Shown here in pieces: positions 36,437 to 45,487 of a stretch of DNA of 64,000 nt; within the stretch, counting starts at the first letter, position 1, and the number at the start of each line of letters is the position of its first letter. The notes beneath the pieces were generated by a model. That model did no database searches. It had not been told where the DNA came from and saw nothing but the letters and a program-made list of their open reading frames with translations. The translations under genes were made by a program, and so were the position numbers. The stretch is from Rhodocyclaceae bacterium (GTDB lineage: Bacteria; Pseudomonadota; Gammaproteobacteria; Burkholderiales; Rhodocyclaceae). The DNA lies in assembly GCA_016704145.1 (NCBI GenBank), contig JADJAS010000001.1:1-64000 (forward strand). The letters are read 5' to 3'.

Positions 36437-37621
36437 CTAAGTCCGGGATCCGGCCAGCACATGCCGGAACAACTCGATCTGGCCATTGGTGGTGTCGTTC
36501 CAGCTGAAGCCTTCCGCATAGCGCCGGGTCGAGGCATGGTCGGGATAGTTGCGCCTGAGCGCGGCGACGCCCTCGGCACAGCCCTCTGCCGTGCGGGACG
36601 ACATCAGCACGCCCGCTTCCAGCGCCGCCACCACCTCCGGCGTGCCCCAGACATTGGTCGCCACCACCGGCGTGCCGCAGGCCATCGCTTCCAGCAGCAC
36701 GTTGGCCCAGCCTTCGCGGCTCGATGCCAGCACCAGGCAATCGACGGCGCTGTAGAGGGTACGCAGTCGTGCCTGCGGCATGGCCCCGAGGAAGTGCACG
36801 CGATCGGTGATGCCAAGCCGCGCCGCCAGCGCGCGCAAGTTTGCGTCTTCCTCGCCCGCGCCGGCGATGTAAAGGTTCGCGTCCGGGATGTCGGCTAGCG
36901 CCGCGATGACCAGATGATGGCCCTTGCGCTCGATCAGATGGCCGACGGAGGCAATGGCAAATCTCTCGCTTATCCCGAACGCCTGGCGCGCCTGCTGTCG
37001 GTCTTCGGGCCGGAACAGTTCGAGGTCGACGCCGTTGCGCAATGGCGTGACCTTTTCCGGCGATCCGCCAAGGCTGACTATCGCCTCCTTGAGCGCGGCG
37101 CAGACGGTAATCATGGCGGCACAGTCTTCGGCGGCCTGGAGAATCAGCCGCCGGGGCCGCTCATATTGCGGAATCAGGTTGATGTCGGTACCGCGCGCGG
37201 TGATGACGACGGGCTTGCCGAGAGCCTTGCCGATGATGGTGGCGGCGACACCGTCGGGATAGAAATAGTGGGCATCGATGATGTCGAAGTCGTAGCCGTC
37301 GGCGATCAGCTTGCGCGCAGCCTTGAGGCCGACCTGCGCGAGCATGTGCGGCGCACTGTTCATGCCGACCTTGGGCAGCAGCAGATAGCGGGGATGTTCG
37401 ACGGCAATACCGTTGCGCTGCTCCTGGCCCGGCACCGAAGCCTTCTTGGCATATTCGCCGAACATGCGGTGGCGGAAAGGAAACCACGGCACCGGCGCCA
37501 CCACGCGCGTTTCGACCTCGCCGCTCGCGAGCAGATGGCGCAGGCGTGTCTCGACGAATATGCCGTGGCTCGGCTGCACGCTATTGGGGTAGAGGGTGGA
37601 GAAGAGGAGCGTGCGGATCAT
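36437..37621 (-). CDS. Glycosyltransferase family 4
   Basis: 394 residues, GT-B fold. N-terminal half: LYPNSVQPSHGIFVETRLRHL. Donor-binding half: RNGVDLELFRPEDR, SVGHLIERKGHH, and EGWANVLLEAMACGTPVVATNVWGTPEVV (the E-x7-E motif region). Transfers a sugar from a nucleotide donor to a lipid-linked acceptor at the cytoplasmic face. First gene of a three-gene minus-strand unit with flippase and deacetylase. Linkage unknown. Confidence 0.92.
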   Translation of the reverse strand: MIRTLLFSTLYPNSVQPSHGIFVETRLRHLLASGEVETRVVAPVPWFPFRHRMFGEYAKKASVPGQEQRNGIAVEHPRYLLLPKVGMNSAPHMLAQVGLKAARKLIADGYDFDIIDAHYFYPDGVAATIIGKALGKPVVITARGTDINLIPQYERPRRLILQAAEDCAAMITVCAALKEAIVSLGGSPEKVTPLRNGVDLELFRPEDRQQARQAFGISERFAIASVGHLIERKGHHLVIAALADIPDANLYIAGAGEEDANLRALAARLGITDRVHFLGAMPQARLRTLYSAVDCLVLASSREGWANVLLEAMACGTPVVATNVWGTPEVVAALEAGVLMSSRTAEGCAEGVAALRRNYPDHASTRRYAEGFSWNDTTNGQIELFRHVLAGSRT

Positions 37622-37798
37622 GACTTCGCAGAGATTGTGTCAGTTTGCCTTGACAGGGCTTCCAGCGTAACCAACCCTCGCCACTGCTCGCCGCGAAACG
37701 TGCATTGAGTTCTCACGCGCCGAAAGGTCGGTACATCAGCGGCAGATACGGCGGAGGGCACGAACAGGAAGGCGTGGCCCATGTGGCTTAAAGGCACT

Positions 37799-38212
37799 TT
37801 ATACCGCATTGACCCGCAAGCCCGCGCGCAATGCGGCTTCCACTTGGCGCTCGTCGGTGGTGATGAATACGTCGGCTTGCATGATGAGTGCGCTGCCGAT
37901 GTGGATCGCATCCATGCCGCGCAGGGCACTGGCCTCGAGGGCAGTAATCGTCCGAGCAATAACCAGGGGCGTCAAATCGCAAATCGCCGCATCCTCGATA
38001 TCCGCGAGCAGCAGGGTCTTCAATTGCCTGTATTGGGTATTGTCGATCCGCGACTCACGCCGCAAGCGGCAGAATGCGGAAATGATTTCGGGCAAGGCAA
38101 TTCCGGCCAACACGATTTCAGTGGCTCGATCGCACCATGCCACGATCTCTTCCGTTCCGGCTTCCTGAATATAGCGCTTGACGAAAGCGGAACTGTCGAA
38201 GAATACGCGCAT
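37799..38212 (-). CDS. vapC: VapC-type PIN-domain toxin
   Basis: 137-residue PIN ribonuclease. Acidic residues: Asp6 in VFFDSSAFVKRY, Glu in LPEIISAF, and Asp in RGMDAIHIGSAL and DVFITTDERQ complete the four-acid Mg site. Lies 15 bp downstream of a Phd/YefM-type antitoxin gene. The 177 bp between it and the next gene (37622-37798) contain no supported gene. Confidence 0.88.
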   Translation of the reverse strand: MRVFFDSSAFVKRYIQEAGTEEIVAWCDRATEIVLAGIALPEIISAFCRLRRESRIDNTQYRQLKTLLLADIEDAAICDLTPLVIARTITALEASALRGMDAIHIGSALIMQADVFITTDERQVEAALRAGLRVNAV

Positions 38213-38227
38213 CTGCGTCCCGTCTCG

Positions 38228-38455
38228 CTATCGGCCCGATGCACGTTCTTCGAGGATGGTACGACTCGCCGAAACACCATCGAGGAGCAAGGGCTGCACC
38301 TTGCGACGCTTCCACGAAGGCAGATCGGCAATGACCGGCACAATGTCGGCGATTGCCTTACCGTTACGAAGGACACGAACGGACTCACCCGACTCGACAA
38401 GGTCGAAATAGGTCTTGGCGTGGTTGCGGACCTCCGTAAATGTAGCCTGCTTCAT
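38228..38455 (-). CDS. Phd/YefM-type antitoxin
   Basis: 75 residues: KQATFTEVRNHAKTYFDLVESGESVRVLRNGKAIADIVPV is the Phd/YefM DNA-binding fold pattern, and the basic/hydrophobic tail would wrap the PIN toxin. Two tandem ATGs; the second (38455) is better spaced from AGGGG. Autorepresses through its promoter region, by family precedent. Confidence 0.82.
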   Translation of the reverse strand: MKQATFTEVRNHAKTYFDLVESGESVRVLRNGKAIADIVPVIADLPSWKRRKVQPLLLDGVSASRTILEERASGR

Positions 38456-38494
38456 CATAACCCCTGAATGTACAGAATGATGTAACTATTTATG

Positions 38495-38523
38495 AGCATA
38501 CACTCCCCATCGGGCCATCGCAA
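38495..38523 (-). promoter_or_regulatory. Promoter of the VapBC-like module
   Basis: On the minus strand TTGCGA, 17 bp, then TATGCT, 40 bp before the antitoxin start, in an AT-rich gap unlike its flanks. Confidence 0.4.
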
Positions 38524-38547
38524 CCATTACCAGACCATCACCGGTGG

Positions 38548-39765
38548 TCATACTTGGTCTGATGAATTACGAGAACGTACAAGACGCTCATAGACTGGCT
38601 TGTACTTCGCCACGCTGTTGCGCCAGTTGCGCACCCTTTCGACGTAATCGCGGCCGGCGGCACGGTAGGCCGGCCACGTGTCGCGCTGGCCAAGCATTTC
38701 CTCGACCACCGCGGCGAGCGCGCCGGCATCCCCGGCCTTGAAGAGCCGGCCGGTTTCGCCGTCGCGCACCAGTTCCTTGTGGCCACCGACATCCGAGGCC
38801 ACGAAAATGCGCCCCTGCGCCATGGCTTCGAGCGGCTTGAGCGGTGTGACGAGTTCGGTCAGGCGCATCGAATGACGCGGATAGGCAAGCAGGTCGATAA
38901 GATCGTAATAGCGGCTGACTTCGCCGTGCGGCACGCGGCCGGTGAACACCACCTTGTCGGCGATGCCGAGCCGTTGCGCTTGCGCCTTGAGATTCGCATC
39001 CTGAGGACCGCCGCCGACGAGCAGGATGCGTAGCTCCAGCCGTTTGGCCAGCATGGCGGGAAAGGCATCGAGCAGCAAGTCGAGGCCTTCATAGGCATAG
39101 AACGAACCGATGAAGCCGATGACTGTGGCACCGTCGAGACCCAGCCGGCGCTTCAACTCGGCATCCGGCTCTCCGGAAAGCTGGAAGCCCTCGATATCGA
39201 CGGCATTCGGGATCACCGTCACCTTGTCCGGCGCGATGCCACGGCTGACGATGTCCTTGCGCAATCCTTCGCAGATCGTGAAGGCATGATCGACGCGCCG
39301 CAGCGCCCAGGTTTCCAGCGCCCGCGTCAGGCGGTAGCGCACACTGCCCTCGCGCGTGGTGCCGTGGTCGACGGCGGCATCCTCCCAGAAGGCGCGTATC
39401 TCATAGACGACGGGAATGCCAAGCCGCCGGCCGACCCGCAGGGCCGGAATCGCATTCAGCACGGGCGAATGGGCGTGCAGGATGTCCGGCTTGATGTCGC
39501 GCGCCAAGCCTTCAAGGCGCGCTTCGATGGCGCGCATCTGGCGCCATTCGTTGATCACCGGCGGGCCGGACGGCGGCACCGGGCAACGGTGGAAGCGCAG
39601 GCCGTCCGTGTCCTCGAACTCGACCGCCGTCTTCCCCTGCTTGGGCGAGGTGAGATGGAAGGTTTCCCAACCGAGTGCGCGCTGCTCGCGCAGGATCGCG
39701 GCGGAGCGAAACGTGTAACCGCTGTGCAGCGGCAGGGAGTGGTCGAAGATGTGGAGGATGCGCAT
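38548..39765 (-). CDS. PEP-CTERM/exosortase A-associated glycosyltransferase (GT4, Daro_2409 type)
   Basis: 405 residues, GT-B. The start MRILHIFDHSLPLHSGYTFR is diagnostic of the exosortase-associated Daro_2409 family; the donor half has VIPNAVDIEGF, GFIGSFYAYEGLDLLLDAF and TPLKPLEAMAQGRIFVASDVGGHKELV. Acts in repeat-unit assembly. 15 bp separate it from ugd, so it is co-transcribed with the sugar-nucleotide genes upstream. Confidence 0.93.
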   Translation of the reverse strand: MRILHIFDHSLPLHSGYTFRSAAILREQRALGWETFHLTSPKQGKTAVEFEDTDGLRFHRCPVPPSGPPVINEWRQMRAIEARLEGLARDIKPDILHAHSPVLNAIPALRVGRRLGIPVVYEIRAFWEDAAVDHGTTREGSVRYRLTRALETWALRRVDHAFTICEGLRKDIVSRGIAPDKVTVIPNAVDIEGFQLSGEPDAELKRRLGLDGATVIGFIGSFYAYEGLDLLLDAFPAMLAKRLELRILLVGGGPQDANLKAQAQRLGIADKVVFTGRVPHGEVSRYYDLIDLLAYPRHSMRLTELVTPLKPLEAMAQGRIFVASDVGGHKELVRDGETGRLFKAGDAGALAAVVEEMLGQRDTWPAYRAAGRDYVERVRNWRNSVAKYKPVYERLVRSRNSSDQV

Positions 39766-39780
39766 GAGCCTTCGCCTCGC

Positions 39781-40962
39781 TCAATCCTCGCCGAATAAAT
39801 CGCGGCTGTACACCTTTGCCGCCACGTCGCTAATGTCGTCGGTGATGCGATTGGCGATGATGACGTCAGACTCGCGCTTGAAGGCGGCGAGGTCGTTCAC
39901 CACGCGCGACTTGAAGAACTCGGACTCGGTCAGCACCGGTTCATGAACGATGACCTCGATACCCTTGGCCTTGATGCGCTTCATGATGCCCTGGACGCTC
40001 GATGCGCGGAAGTTGTCCGAGCCGGCCTTCATGATCAGCCGGTAGACGCCGACCACCTTCGGCTTCCGGCGGATGATGCTGTCGGCGACGAAATCCTTGC
40101 GGGTCGTATTCGAATCGACGATGGCATGGATCAGGTTCTGCGGCACGTCGCGATAGTTGGCGAGCAGCTGCTTGGTGTCCTTCGGCAGGCAATAGCCGCC
40201 GTAGCCGAAGCTGGGGTTGTTGTAATGATCGCCGATGCGCGGATCGAGGCAAACGCCCTCGATGATGTGGCGCGTGTCGAGGCCATGGGTGGCGGCGTAG
40301 GTGTCGAGCTCGTTGAAATAGGCGACGCGCATGGCCAGATAGGTATTGGCGAACAGTTTGATCGCCTCGGCTTCCGTGCTGTCGGTGAAGAGAACCGGAA
40401 TGTCCTGCTTGATGGCCCCCTGCCGGAGCAGGCCGGCGAAGGCTTCGGCGCGCGGCGACCTTTCGCCGACGACAATGCGCGACGGATGGAGATTGTCGTG
40501 GAGCGCCCTGCCCTCGCGCAGGAACTCGGGCGAGAAAATGATGTTGGCCGGACGGCCGAGCGCAAGCGAGAACGCATCGCGCACTTTTTGCGTGTAGCCG
40601 ACGGGCACGGTGGACTTGATGACGATCGTCGCCTCGGGGTTGATGGCAACGACTTCGCGGATGACGGCCTCGACGGATGTCGTGTTGAAGTAATTGGTTT
40701 CCGGATCGTAGTCGGTCGGGGTAGCCACAACGACGAAGTCGGCGCCGCTGTAGGCATCCTGCTTATCGAGCGTCGCGCGAAAGTTGAGCGGCTTCTTCGC
40801 CAGGTAGTCCTCGATCTCGGCGTCGACAATGGGCGACTGCTTGCGGTTGAGCATGTCGACCTTCCCTGGAACGATATCGAGTGCCACGACTTCGTTGTGC
40901 TGACTCAGCAGCATGGCCATGGAGAGGCCCACGTAACCGGTACCGGCAATGGCGATTTTCAT
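39781..40962 (-). CDS. ugd: UDP-glucose 6-dehydrogenase
   Basis: 393 residues, close to the length of E. coli Ugd. NAD site IAGTGYVGLSMAML, the KSTVPVGYTQ and SPEFLREGRALHDNLHPSRIVVG blocks, and catalytic Cys in YGGYCLPKDTKQL. Oxidises UDP-glucose to UDP-glucuronate. The epimerase directly upstream converts that product to UDP-galacturonate. This is a different branch of the family from the TviB-like gene at the left edge. Confidence 0.95.
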   Translation of the reverse strand: MKIAIAGTGYVGLSMAMLLSQHNEVVALDIVPGKVDMLNRKQSPIVDAEIEDYLAKKPLNFRATLDKQDAYSGADFVVVATPTDYDPETNYFNTTSVEAVIREVVAINPEATIVIKSTVPVGYTQKVRDAFSLALGRPANIIFSPEFLREGRALHDNLHPSRIVVGERSPRAEAFAGLLRQGAIKQDIPVLFTDSTEAEAIKLFANTYLAMRVAYFNELDTYAATHGLDTRHIIEGVCLDPRIGDHYNNPSFGYGGYCLPKDTKQLLANYRDVPQNLIHAIVDSNTTRKDFVADSIIRRKPKVVGVYRLIMKAGSDNFRASSVQGIMKRIKAKGIEVIVHEPVLTESEFFKSRVVNDLAAFKRESDVIIANRITDDISDVAAKVYSRDLFGED

Positions 40963-40966
40963 GAAA

Positions 40967-41974
40967 TCAGACCTTGTAGTAGCCGCGATACCAGTCGACG
41001 AAGCGGGCCACCCCCTGCTCCACCGGCGTGGCGGGCTTGTAGCCGAAATCGCGGACGAGATCGCCCGTGTCGGCATAGGTGTCCGGCACGTCGCCGGGTT
41101 GCAGCGGCAGCATTTCCATGTCGGCTTTTTTCCCCAATGCCTTTTCGAGGGCGGCGATGTAGTCCATCAATTCCACCGGCTGGTTGTTGCCGATGTTGTA
41201 CACCCGCCAGGGCGCGCGGCTGGTCGCGGAATCCGGCGTATCGCCGCGCCACTCGGGGTTGCCCGTTGCCGGCTTGTCCAGCACGCGAATGACCCCTGCG
41301 ACGATGTCGTCGATGTAGGTGAAATCGCGCCGATGCCTGCCGTAATTGAACACCGGAATCTTCTCCCCGGCGAGGATGGCGCGGGTGAACTTGAACAGGG
41401 CCATGTCCGGTCGTCCCCAGGGGCCATAGACCGTGAAGAAGCGCAGCCCCGTGGTCGGCAAGCCGAATAGATGACTGTAGGTGTGCGCCATCAGTTCGTT
41501 GGCTTTCTTGCTTGCGGCATACAGGCTGAGCGGATGGTCGACGTTGTCGTGGGTTGAAAACGGCATGGCGGTGTTGGCACCATAAACGCTGGAGCTGCTG
41601 GCATACACCAGATGCTCGATGCCATGATGACGGCAGCCTTCCAGGATGTGGCCGAAGCCGACGATGTTGCTGTCGATGTAAGCCAGCGGATTGTCGAGCG
41701 AGTAACGCACGCCCGCCTGCGCGGCGAGATTGACGACGCGCCGTGGCTTGTGCTCGCCGAACGCGGTCTCCATCGCCTTGCGGTCGGCGAGGTCGATACG
41801 TAGATGGGTGTAGCCCGGGTGCCCGGCGTGCCTGTCCAGGCGGGCTTCCTTGAGCGCGGGATCGTAGTAATCGTTGTGGTTGTCGATGCCGACGACCGTA
41901 TCGCCGCGCGCCAGCAATCGCAGTACCAACGCCGAACCAATGAAGCCGGCGGAACCCGTGACGAGAACCTTCAT
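40967..41974 (-). CDS. UDP-glucuronate 4-epimerase (LspL/Cap1J type)
   Basis: 335-residue extended SDR enzyme: NAD loop TGSAGFIGSAL, AAQAGVRYSLDNPLAY, catalytic SSSSVYG and YAASKKANE (Tyr-x3-Lys), then RFFTVYGPWGRPDMALFKF, which marks the glucuronate epimerase branch. Produces UDP-galacturonate. Four-base overlap (ATGA) with wecB upstream and four-base spacing to ugd downstream indicate an operon. Confidence 0.93.
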   Translation of the reverse strand: MKVLVTGSAGFIGSALVLRLLARGDTVVGIDNHNDYYDPALKEARLDRHAGHPGYTHLRIDLADRKAMETAFGEHKPRRVVNLAAQAGVRYSLDNPLAYIDSNIVGFGHILEGCRHHGIEHLVYASSSSVYGANTAMPFSTHDNVDHPLSLYAASKKANELMAHTYSHLFGLPTTGLRFFTVYGPWGRPDMALFKFTRAILAGEKIPVFNYGRHRRDFTYIDDIVAGVIRVLDKPATGNPEWRGDTPDSATSRAPWRVYNIGNNQPVELMDYIAALEKALGKKADMEMLPLQPGDVPDTYADTGDLVRDFGYKPATPVEQGVARFVDWYRGYYKV

Positions 41975-43074
41975 GATGGCAACTCCAATTCCTTGGCCAG
42001 AATGTCGACGATCCGCTCGGCGGCGCGGCCGTCCCATAGCGACGGCCGGCGGCCCGCCTTGCCCTCGCCGCGCATGATCCGCCGTGTCTCGGCGACAATG
42101 CGCGCCGGATCGGTGCCGGCCAGTACGTTGGTACCCTCCTCGACGGTGATCGGGCGCTCGGTGTTCTCGCGGATGGTGACGCAGGGCACGCCGAGTGCGG
42201 TGGTTTCTTCCTGCAGGCCGCCGCTGTCGGTCAGCACGACGACGGCGTCCTTCCAGAGGTCGAGGAAAGCCATGTAGGCCTGTGGGCCGAGCAGTTCGAC
42301 GTTCGGGCCGAGATCGACGCCGAACCGGGCGAGATTGGCCCGCGTGCGCGGATGCACGGGAAAGATCAAGGGCAGATCGGCGGCGATGTCCGTCAATGCG
42401 CCGCCGATGCGCGCCATCATGTCCGGATTGTCGACGTTGCTCGGCCGGTGCAGCGTGACCACACCGTAGCGCGCGTGGCGGCGCTTGAAGCCGGAGGTTT
42501 CGAACTCGCCGCCGGTTTGCGCGAGTTTCGCGGCCTGATAGAGCAGGTTATCCACCATGACATGGCCGACGTGGCGGATGGCGCTGTCGGGCTTGCCTTC
42601 GCGCCGCAGGTGCGCGACGCCGCTGGGTTCGGTGACGAAAAACCAGTCGGAGATGCTGTCGGTGACGAGGCGGTTGATCTCCTCCGGCATGCTCAGGTCG
42701 CCGCTGCGCAGACCGGCCTCGACATGGGCGACGGGAATGTGCAGCTTCTTGGCGACGATGGAGCAGGCCAGCGTGGAATTCACGTCGCCGACGACCAGCA
42801 CGGCGTCGGGCTTGCCGGCCTCGCAGAGTTCCTCGAAGGCCGTCATGATTTTCGCGGTCTGCCGCGCATGGCTGCCGCCGCCCGCGCCCATGAAGACATC
42901 CGGCGCCGGAATGCCCAGTTCCTCGAAGAACACGTCGTTCATCTCGCGGTCGTAGTGCTGGCCGGTGTGGATGATCTTGTACTCGAGTCCGCCATGCGCC
43001 TGCAAGGCGCGCACGATGGGCGCGATCTTCATGAAGTTGGGACGTGCGCCGGCGACGAGGTAGAGGATGGGCAT
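41971..43074 (-). CDS. wecB: UDP-N-acetylglucosamine 2-epimerase (non-hydrolysing type)
   Basis: 367 residues, WecB/MnaA family. GARPNFMKIAPI at the N terminus, TGQHYDREM, HVEAGLRSGDLSMPEEINR and TDSGGLQEE are family motifs. Interconverts UDP-GlcNAc and UDP-ManNAc. With TviB- and Ugd-type dehydrogenases in the same locus, acidic amino sugars are possible EPS components. First gene of the wecB - epimerase - ugd - glycosyltransferase unit. Confidence 0.94.
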   Translation of the reverse strand: MPILYLVAGARPNFMKIAPIVRALQAHGGLEYKIIHTGQHYDREMNDVFFEELGIPAPDVFMGAGGGSHARQTAKIMTAFEELCEAGKPDAVLVVGDVNSTLACSIVAKKLHIPVAHVEAGLRSGDLSMPEEINRLVTDSISDWFFVTEPSGVAHLRREGKPDSAIRHVGHVMVDNLLYQAAKLAQTGGEFETSGFKRRHARYGVVTLHRPSNVDNPDMMARIGGALTDIAADLPLIFPVHPRTRANLARFGVDLGPNVELLGPQAYMAFLDLWKDAVVVLTDSGGLQEETTALGVPCVTIRENTERPITVEEGTNVLAGTDPARIVAETRRIMRGEGKAGRRPSLWDGRAAERIVDILAKELELPS

Positions 43075-43082
43075 GGGTTTTC

Positions 43083-43224
43083 CTAGCGTCGATTCAGTCG
43101 GTTGGCCACGCTTAGCTTGAGCGAAGGCAGGTCATCGGCGACCGTTACATACACGATGCGCCAATCGACCGAAAAGTAGGCATGGACCGCGAATGTCATC
43201 GAGGAAGAGCAGATCACTCCGCAT
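43083..43224 (-). pseudogene. Remnant of a HepT-type (DUF86/HEPN) toxin gene
   Basis: The ATG at 43224 overlaps the mntA stop as in intact MntA-HepT pairs and starts MRSDLLFLDDI, the normal HepT N terminus. After about 11 codons the frame changes to FAVHAYFSVDWRIVYVTVADDLPSLK, which is the HepT C-terminal part with its HxY-type end, and stops at 43083. About two thirds of a usual 110-residue HepT, including the catalytic Rx4-6H core, is gone, with a frameshift at the junction. Toxin therefore dead while mntA is intact. Confidence 0.7.
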
Positions 43225-43513
43225 GAATGACTTCCGCCTCGCGCAAAACCTGATCGCGGATATGACGATTGAGACCATGGCGGGTCACCAGATCGACCGG
43301 CCTGCCGAATATTGAAACCAGTTCATCGCGCATTCTCTGCAGCATCACCAGCCCAATGCGCGCATCCGGCGCCAGTTCGATCAACACATCGACATCGCTG
43401 TCCGGATTGAAATCATTGCGTACCGCGGAACCAAAAATCGCCAACTCTCGAATGCCGTGCACTCGACAGAATTCGCTTATCGCGGTTCGCGGAATAGTCA
43501 ATTGCCGGTTCAT
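43214..43513 (-). CDS. mntA: MntA-type minimal nucleotidyltransferase antitoxin
   Basis: 99 residues. The minimal nucleotidyltransferase signature IFGSAVRNDFNPDSDVDVL (GSx10DxD) is complete. Members AMPylate and neutralise the HEPN toxin HepT. Here the toxin gene downstream has an internal deletion, leaving this antitoxin as an orphan. Sits between wecB and the amidotransferase gene. Confidence 0.85.
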   Translation of the reverse strand: MNRQLTIPRTAISEFCRVHGIRELAIFGSAVRNDFNPDSDVDVLIELAPDARIGLVMLQRMRDELVSIFGRPVDLVTRHGLNRHIRDQVLREAEVIHAE

Positions 43514-43534
43514 GATCGACGGGAGTTTACCGAT

Positions 43535-45433
43535 TCAGTCATCCAGCCGATTGCGCAGGAAGGCGTCGAACATCAGCAGCACCCAGATCGGCGTACTGTG
43601 GTCACGCCGCCCGGATTCGTGCTGCTCGACGATCTGGCGGATGGCATCGCGATTGAACCAGCCGGTCTCGAGCAGGGGACCGCCGAGCAGGTCGTCGCGC
43701 ATCCGCTGGCGCAGCGGGCCGCGGAACCAGCGCGCCAGCGGCACGGCGAAGCCCATTTTCGGCCGGTACATGATGTCGCGCGGCAGGTGCGGTTCCATGG
43801 CCTTCTTCAGCAGGAACTTGCTTGCGGTGCCGCGAATCTTCATCGAGGTCGGCAAGGTCGCCAGCCATTCGACCAGCGGGTGATCCATCAGCGGTTCGCG
43901 CACTTCCAGCGAATGCGCCATGCTGGCGCGATCGACCTTGGTGTTGATGTCGCCGATCAGATAGGTGTGCAGGTCGAGGTACTGGATGAGCGCCAGCGGA
44001 TCGTCGGTGCCGGCCCGCGCCGCGTGGCGGTCGAACACCTGCCGCGCGTTGTAGCCGCCCAGTTGAGCCTTGAAGGCGGGGCTGAAAAGCTGGTCGCGCT
44101 GGGCGTCGCGGATCACCGAAATGCTGTGGAAATAGGCTTCGACGGACGTGCGCGCCAGCGCCTGGAACGTCGTCTTGGCCCGGACGACGCGCGGCGCCCA
44201 GTCTGCCTTGGGATAGAGATGGCCGAGAGCGCCGAACAGCGGCCGGCGCAAGCCGAGCGGCAGCGCCGAACGCATCTTCTCTTCCATCAGGTGCAGCCAG
44301 TAGCGCCGATAGCCGCCGAAACTTTCGTCGCCGCCGTCGCCGGACAGCGCGACCGTCACGTGCTTGCGCGCCAGCTGGCAGACGCGGTAGGTCGGGATGG
44401 CGGAGCTGTCCGCATAGGGTTCGTCGTAGAGCCTGGCCAGCGTGTCGATGAGATCGAAGTCGTCGCTCTCGACCATGTCGACATAGTGGTGCGTCTGGTA
44501 GCGGTCGGCCACCTTCTGGGCGAAGGCGGCCTCGTTGAAGGCCGGGTCGGCGAAAGCGATGGAGCAGGTATTGACCGGCTCGGCCGACAGGCCGGCCATC
44601 ATCGCCACCACCGCGCTGGAATCGACGCCGCCGGAAAGAAACGCGCCGAGCGGCACTTCGGCAATCATGCGCAGGCGGATGGATTCGGTGAGGCGTCGTT
44701 CGAGTTCGTGACAGGCTTCCTCGTCACCGATGCGCGCATCGAGCGAAAACCTGACGTCCCAGTACTCTCTTGGTTCGGCGACCGGCGTCCCGCCACGCCT
44801 GACTTTCAGCGTGCAGGCCGGCGGCAGTTTTCTGGCCTGGCGAAAGATGCAGCGCGGTTCGGCGACATAGCCCAGCGCGAAATATTCCTCGACGGCGAGC
44901 GGATCGATGTCCCGCTTCAGCCCGCCATGCGCGAGGATGGACTTCAGTTCCGAGCCGAACAGGAAAGTGCCGTCGTCGAGCAGCGCGTAGAACAGCGGCT
45001 TGACGCCGAGCCGGTCGCGCGCGAGGAAAAGCGTTTCCTGATTCCTGTCCCACAGCGCGAAGGCGAACATGCCGCGGAAGCGCTCGACGCAGCGCTCGCC
45101 CCACGTTTCCCAAGCATGGACGATGACTTCGGTATCGCTCTTCGTGTGGAAAACGTGGCCCAGCGCCTGCAACTCCGGAATCAGTTCCCGGTAGTTGTAG
45201 ATCTCGCCATTGAAGACCACGCAGACGCTCTGGTCCTCGTTGTAGAGCGGCTGCTGGCCGGTGGACAGGTCGATGATCGACAGCCGGCGATGGCCGAGGC
45301 CGACGCCCGGCTCGACGTGCAACCCGCCTTCGTCGGGGCCGCGATGAAACTGCGACTCGTTCATCCGGTGCAGCACCGCACGATCGATGTCGCGCTTACT
45401 CCGAGTGTCGAAAATGCCGGTGATGCCGCACAT
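43535..45433 (-). CDS. XrtA/PEP-CTERM system amidotransferase (asparagine synthase type)
   Basis: 632 residues. Complete two-domain enzyme: Cys2 in MCGITGIFDTRSKRDIDRAV as glutaminase nucleophile, RGPDEGG and FNGEIYNY for glutamine binding, then the synthetase PP-loop SGGVDSSA, SGDGGDESFGGYRRY and REPLMDHPLVEW. It matches the exosortase-associated amidotransferase 1 family. Transfers amide nitrogen to an unidentified substrate linked to EPS. The AT-rich 54 bp upstream probably carry its promoter. Confidence 0.94.
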   Translation of the reverse strand: MCGITGIFDTRSKRDIDRAVLHRMNESQFHRGPDEGGLHVEPGVGLGHRRLSIIDLSTGQQPLYNEDQSVCVVFNGEIYNYRELIPELQALGHVFHTKSDTEVIVHAWETWGERCVERFRGMFAFALWDRNQETLFLARDRLGVKPLFYALLDDGTFLFGSELKSILAHGGLKRDIDPLAVEEYFALGYVAEPRCIFRQARKLPPACTLKVRRGGTPVAEPREYWDVRFSLDARIGDEEACHELERRLTESIRLRMIAEVPLGAFLSGGVDSSAVVAMMAGLSAEPVNTCSIAFADPAFNEAAFAQKVADRYQTHHYVDMVESDDFDLIDTLARLYDEPYADSSAIPTYRVCQLARKHVTVALSGDGGDESFGGYRRYWLHLMEEKMRSALPLGLRRPLFGALGHLYPKADWAPRVVRAKTTFQALARTSVEAYFHSISVIRDAQRDQLFSPAFKAQLGGYNARQVFDRHAARAGTDDPLALIQYLDLHTYLIGDINTKVDRASMAHSLEVREPLMDHPLVEWLATLPTSMKIRGTASKFLLKKAMEPHLPRDIMYRPKMGFAVPLARWFRGPLRQRMRDDLLGGPLLETGWFNRDAIRQIVEQHESGRRDHSTPIWVLLMFDAFLRNRLDD

Positions 45434-45487
45434 ATTCTATTTTCTACGCCATTTCATGGTGTTGCGATACTTTTTTAATGCGGTATG

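Noticed and set aside
37618..37959. Minus-strand frame of about 110 codons beyond the VapC gene
   Set aside because: Largely overlaps vapC in another frame; the non-overlapping part (37622-37798) shows no recognisable domain, though a decayed gene fragment cannot be excluded.
43457..45478. Open frame of about 670 codons on the plus strand opposite the amidotransferase
   Set aside because: Antisense shadow caused by third-position GC; no ribosome site or motif, and the minus-strand gene is complete with Cys2 and PP-loop.
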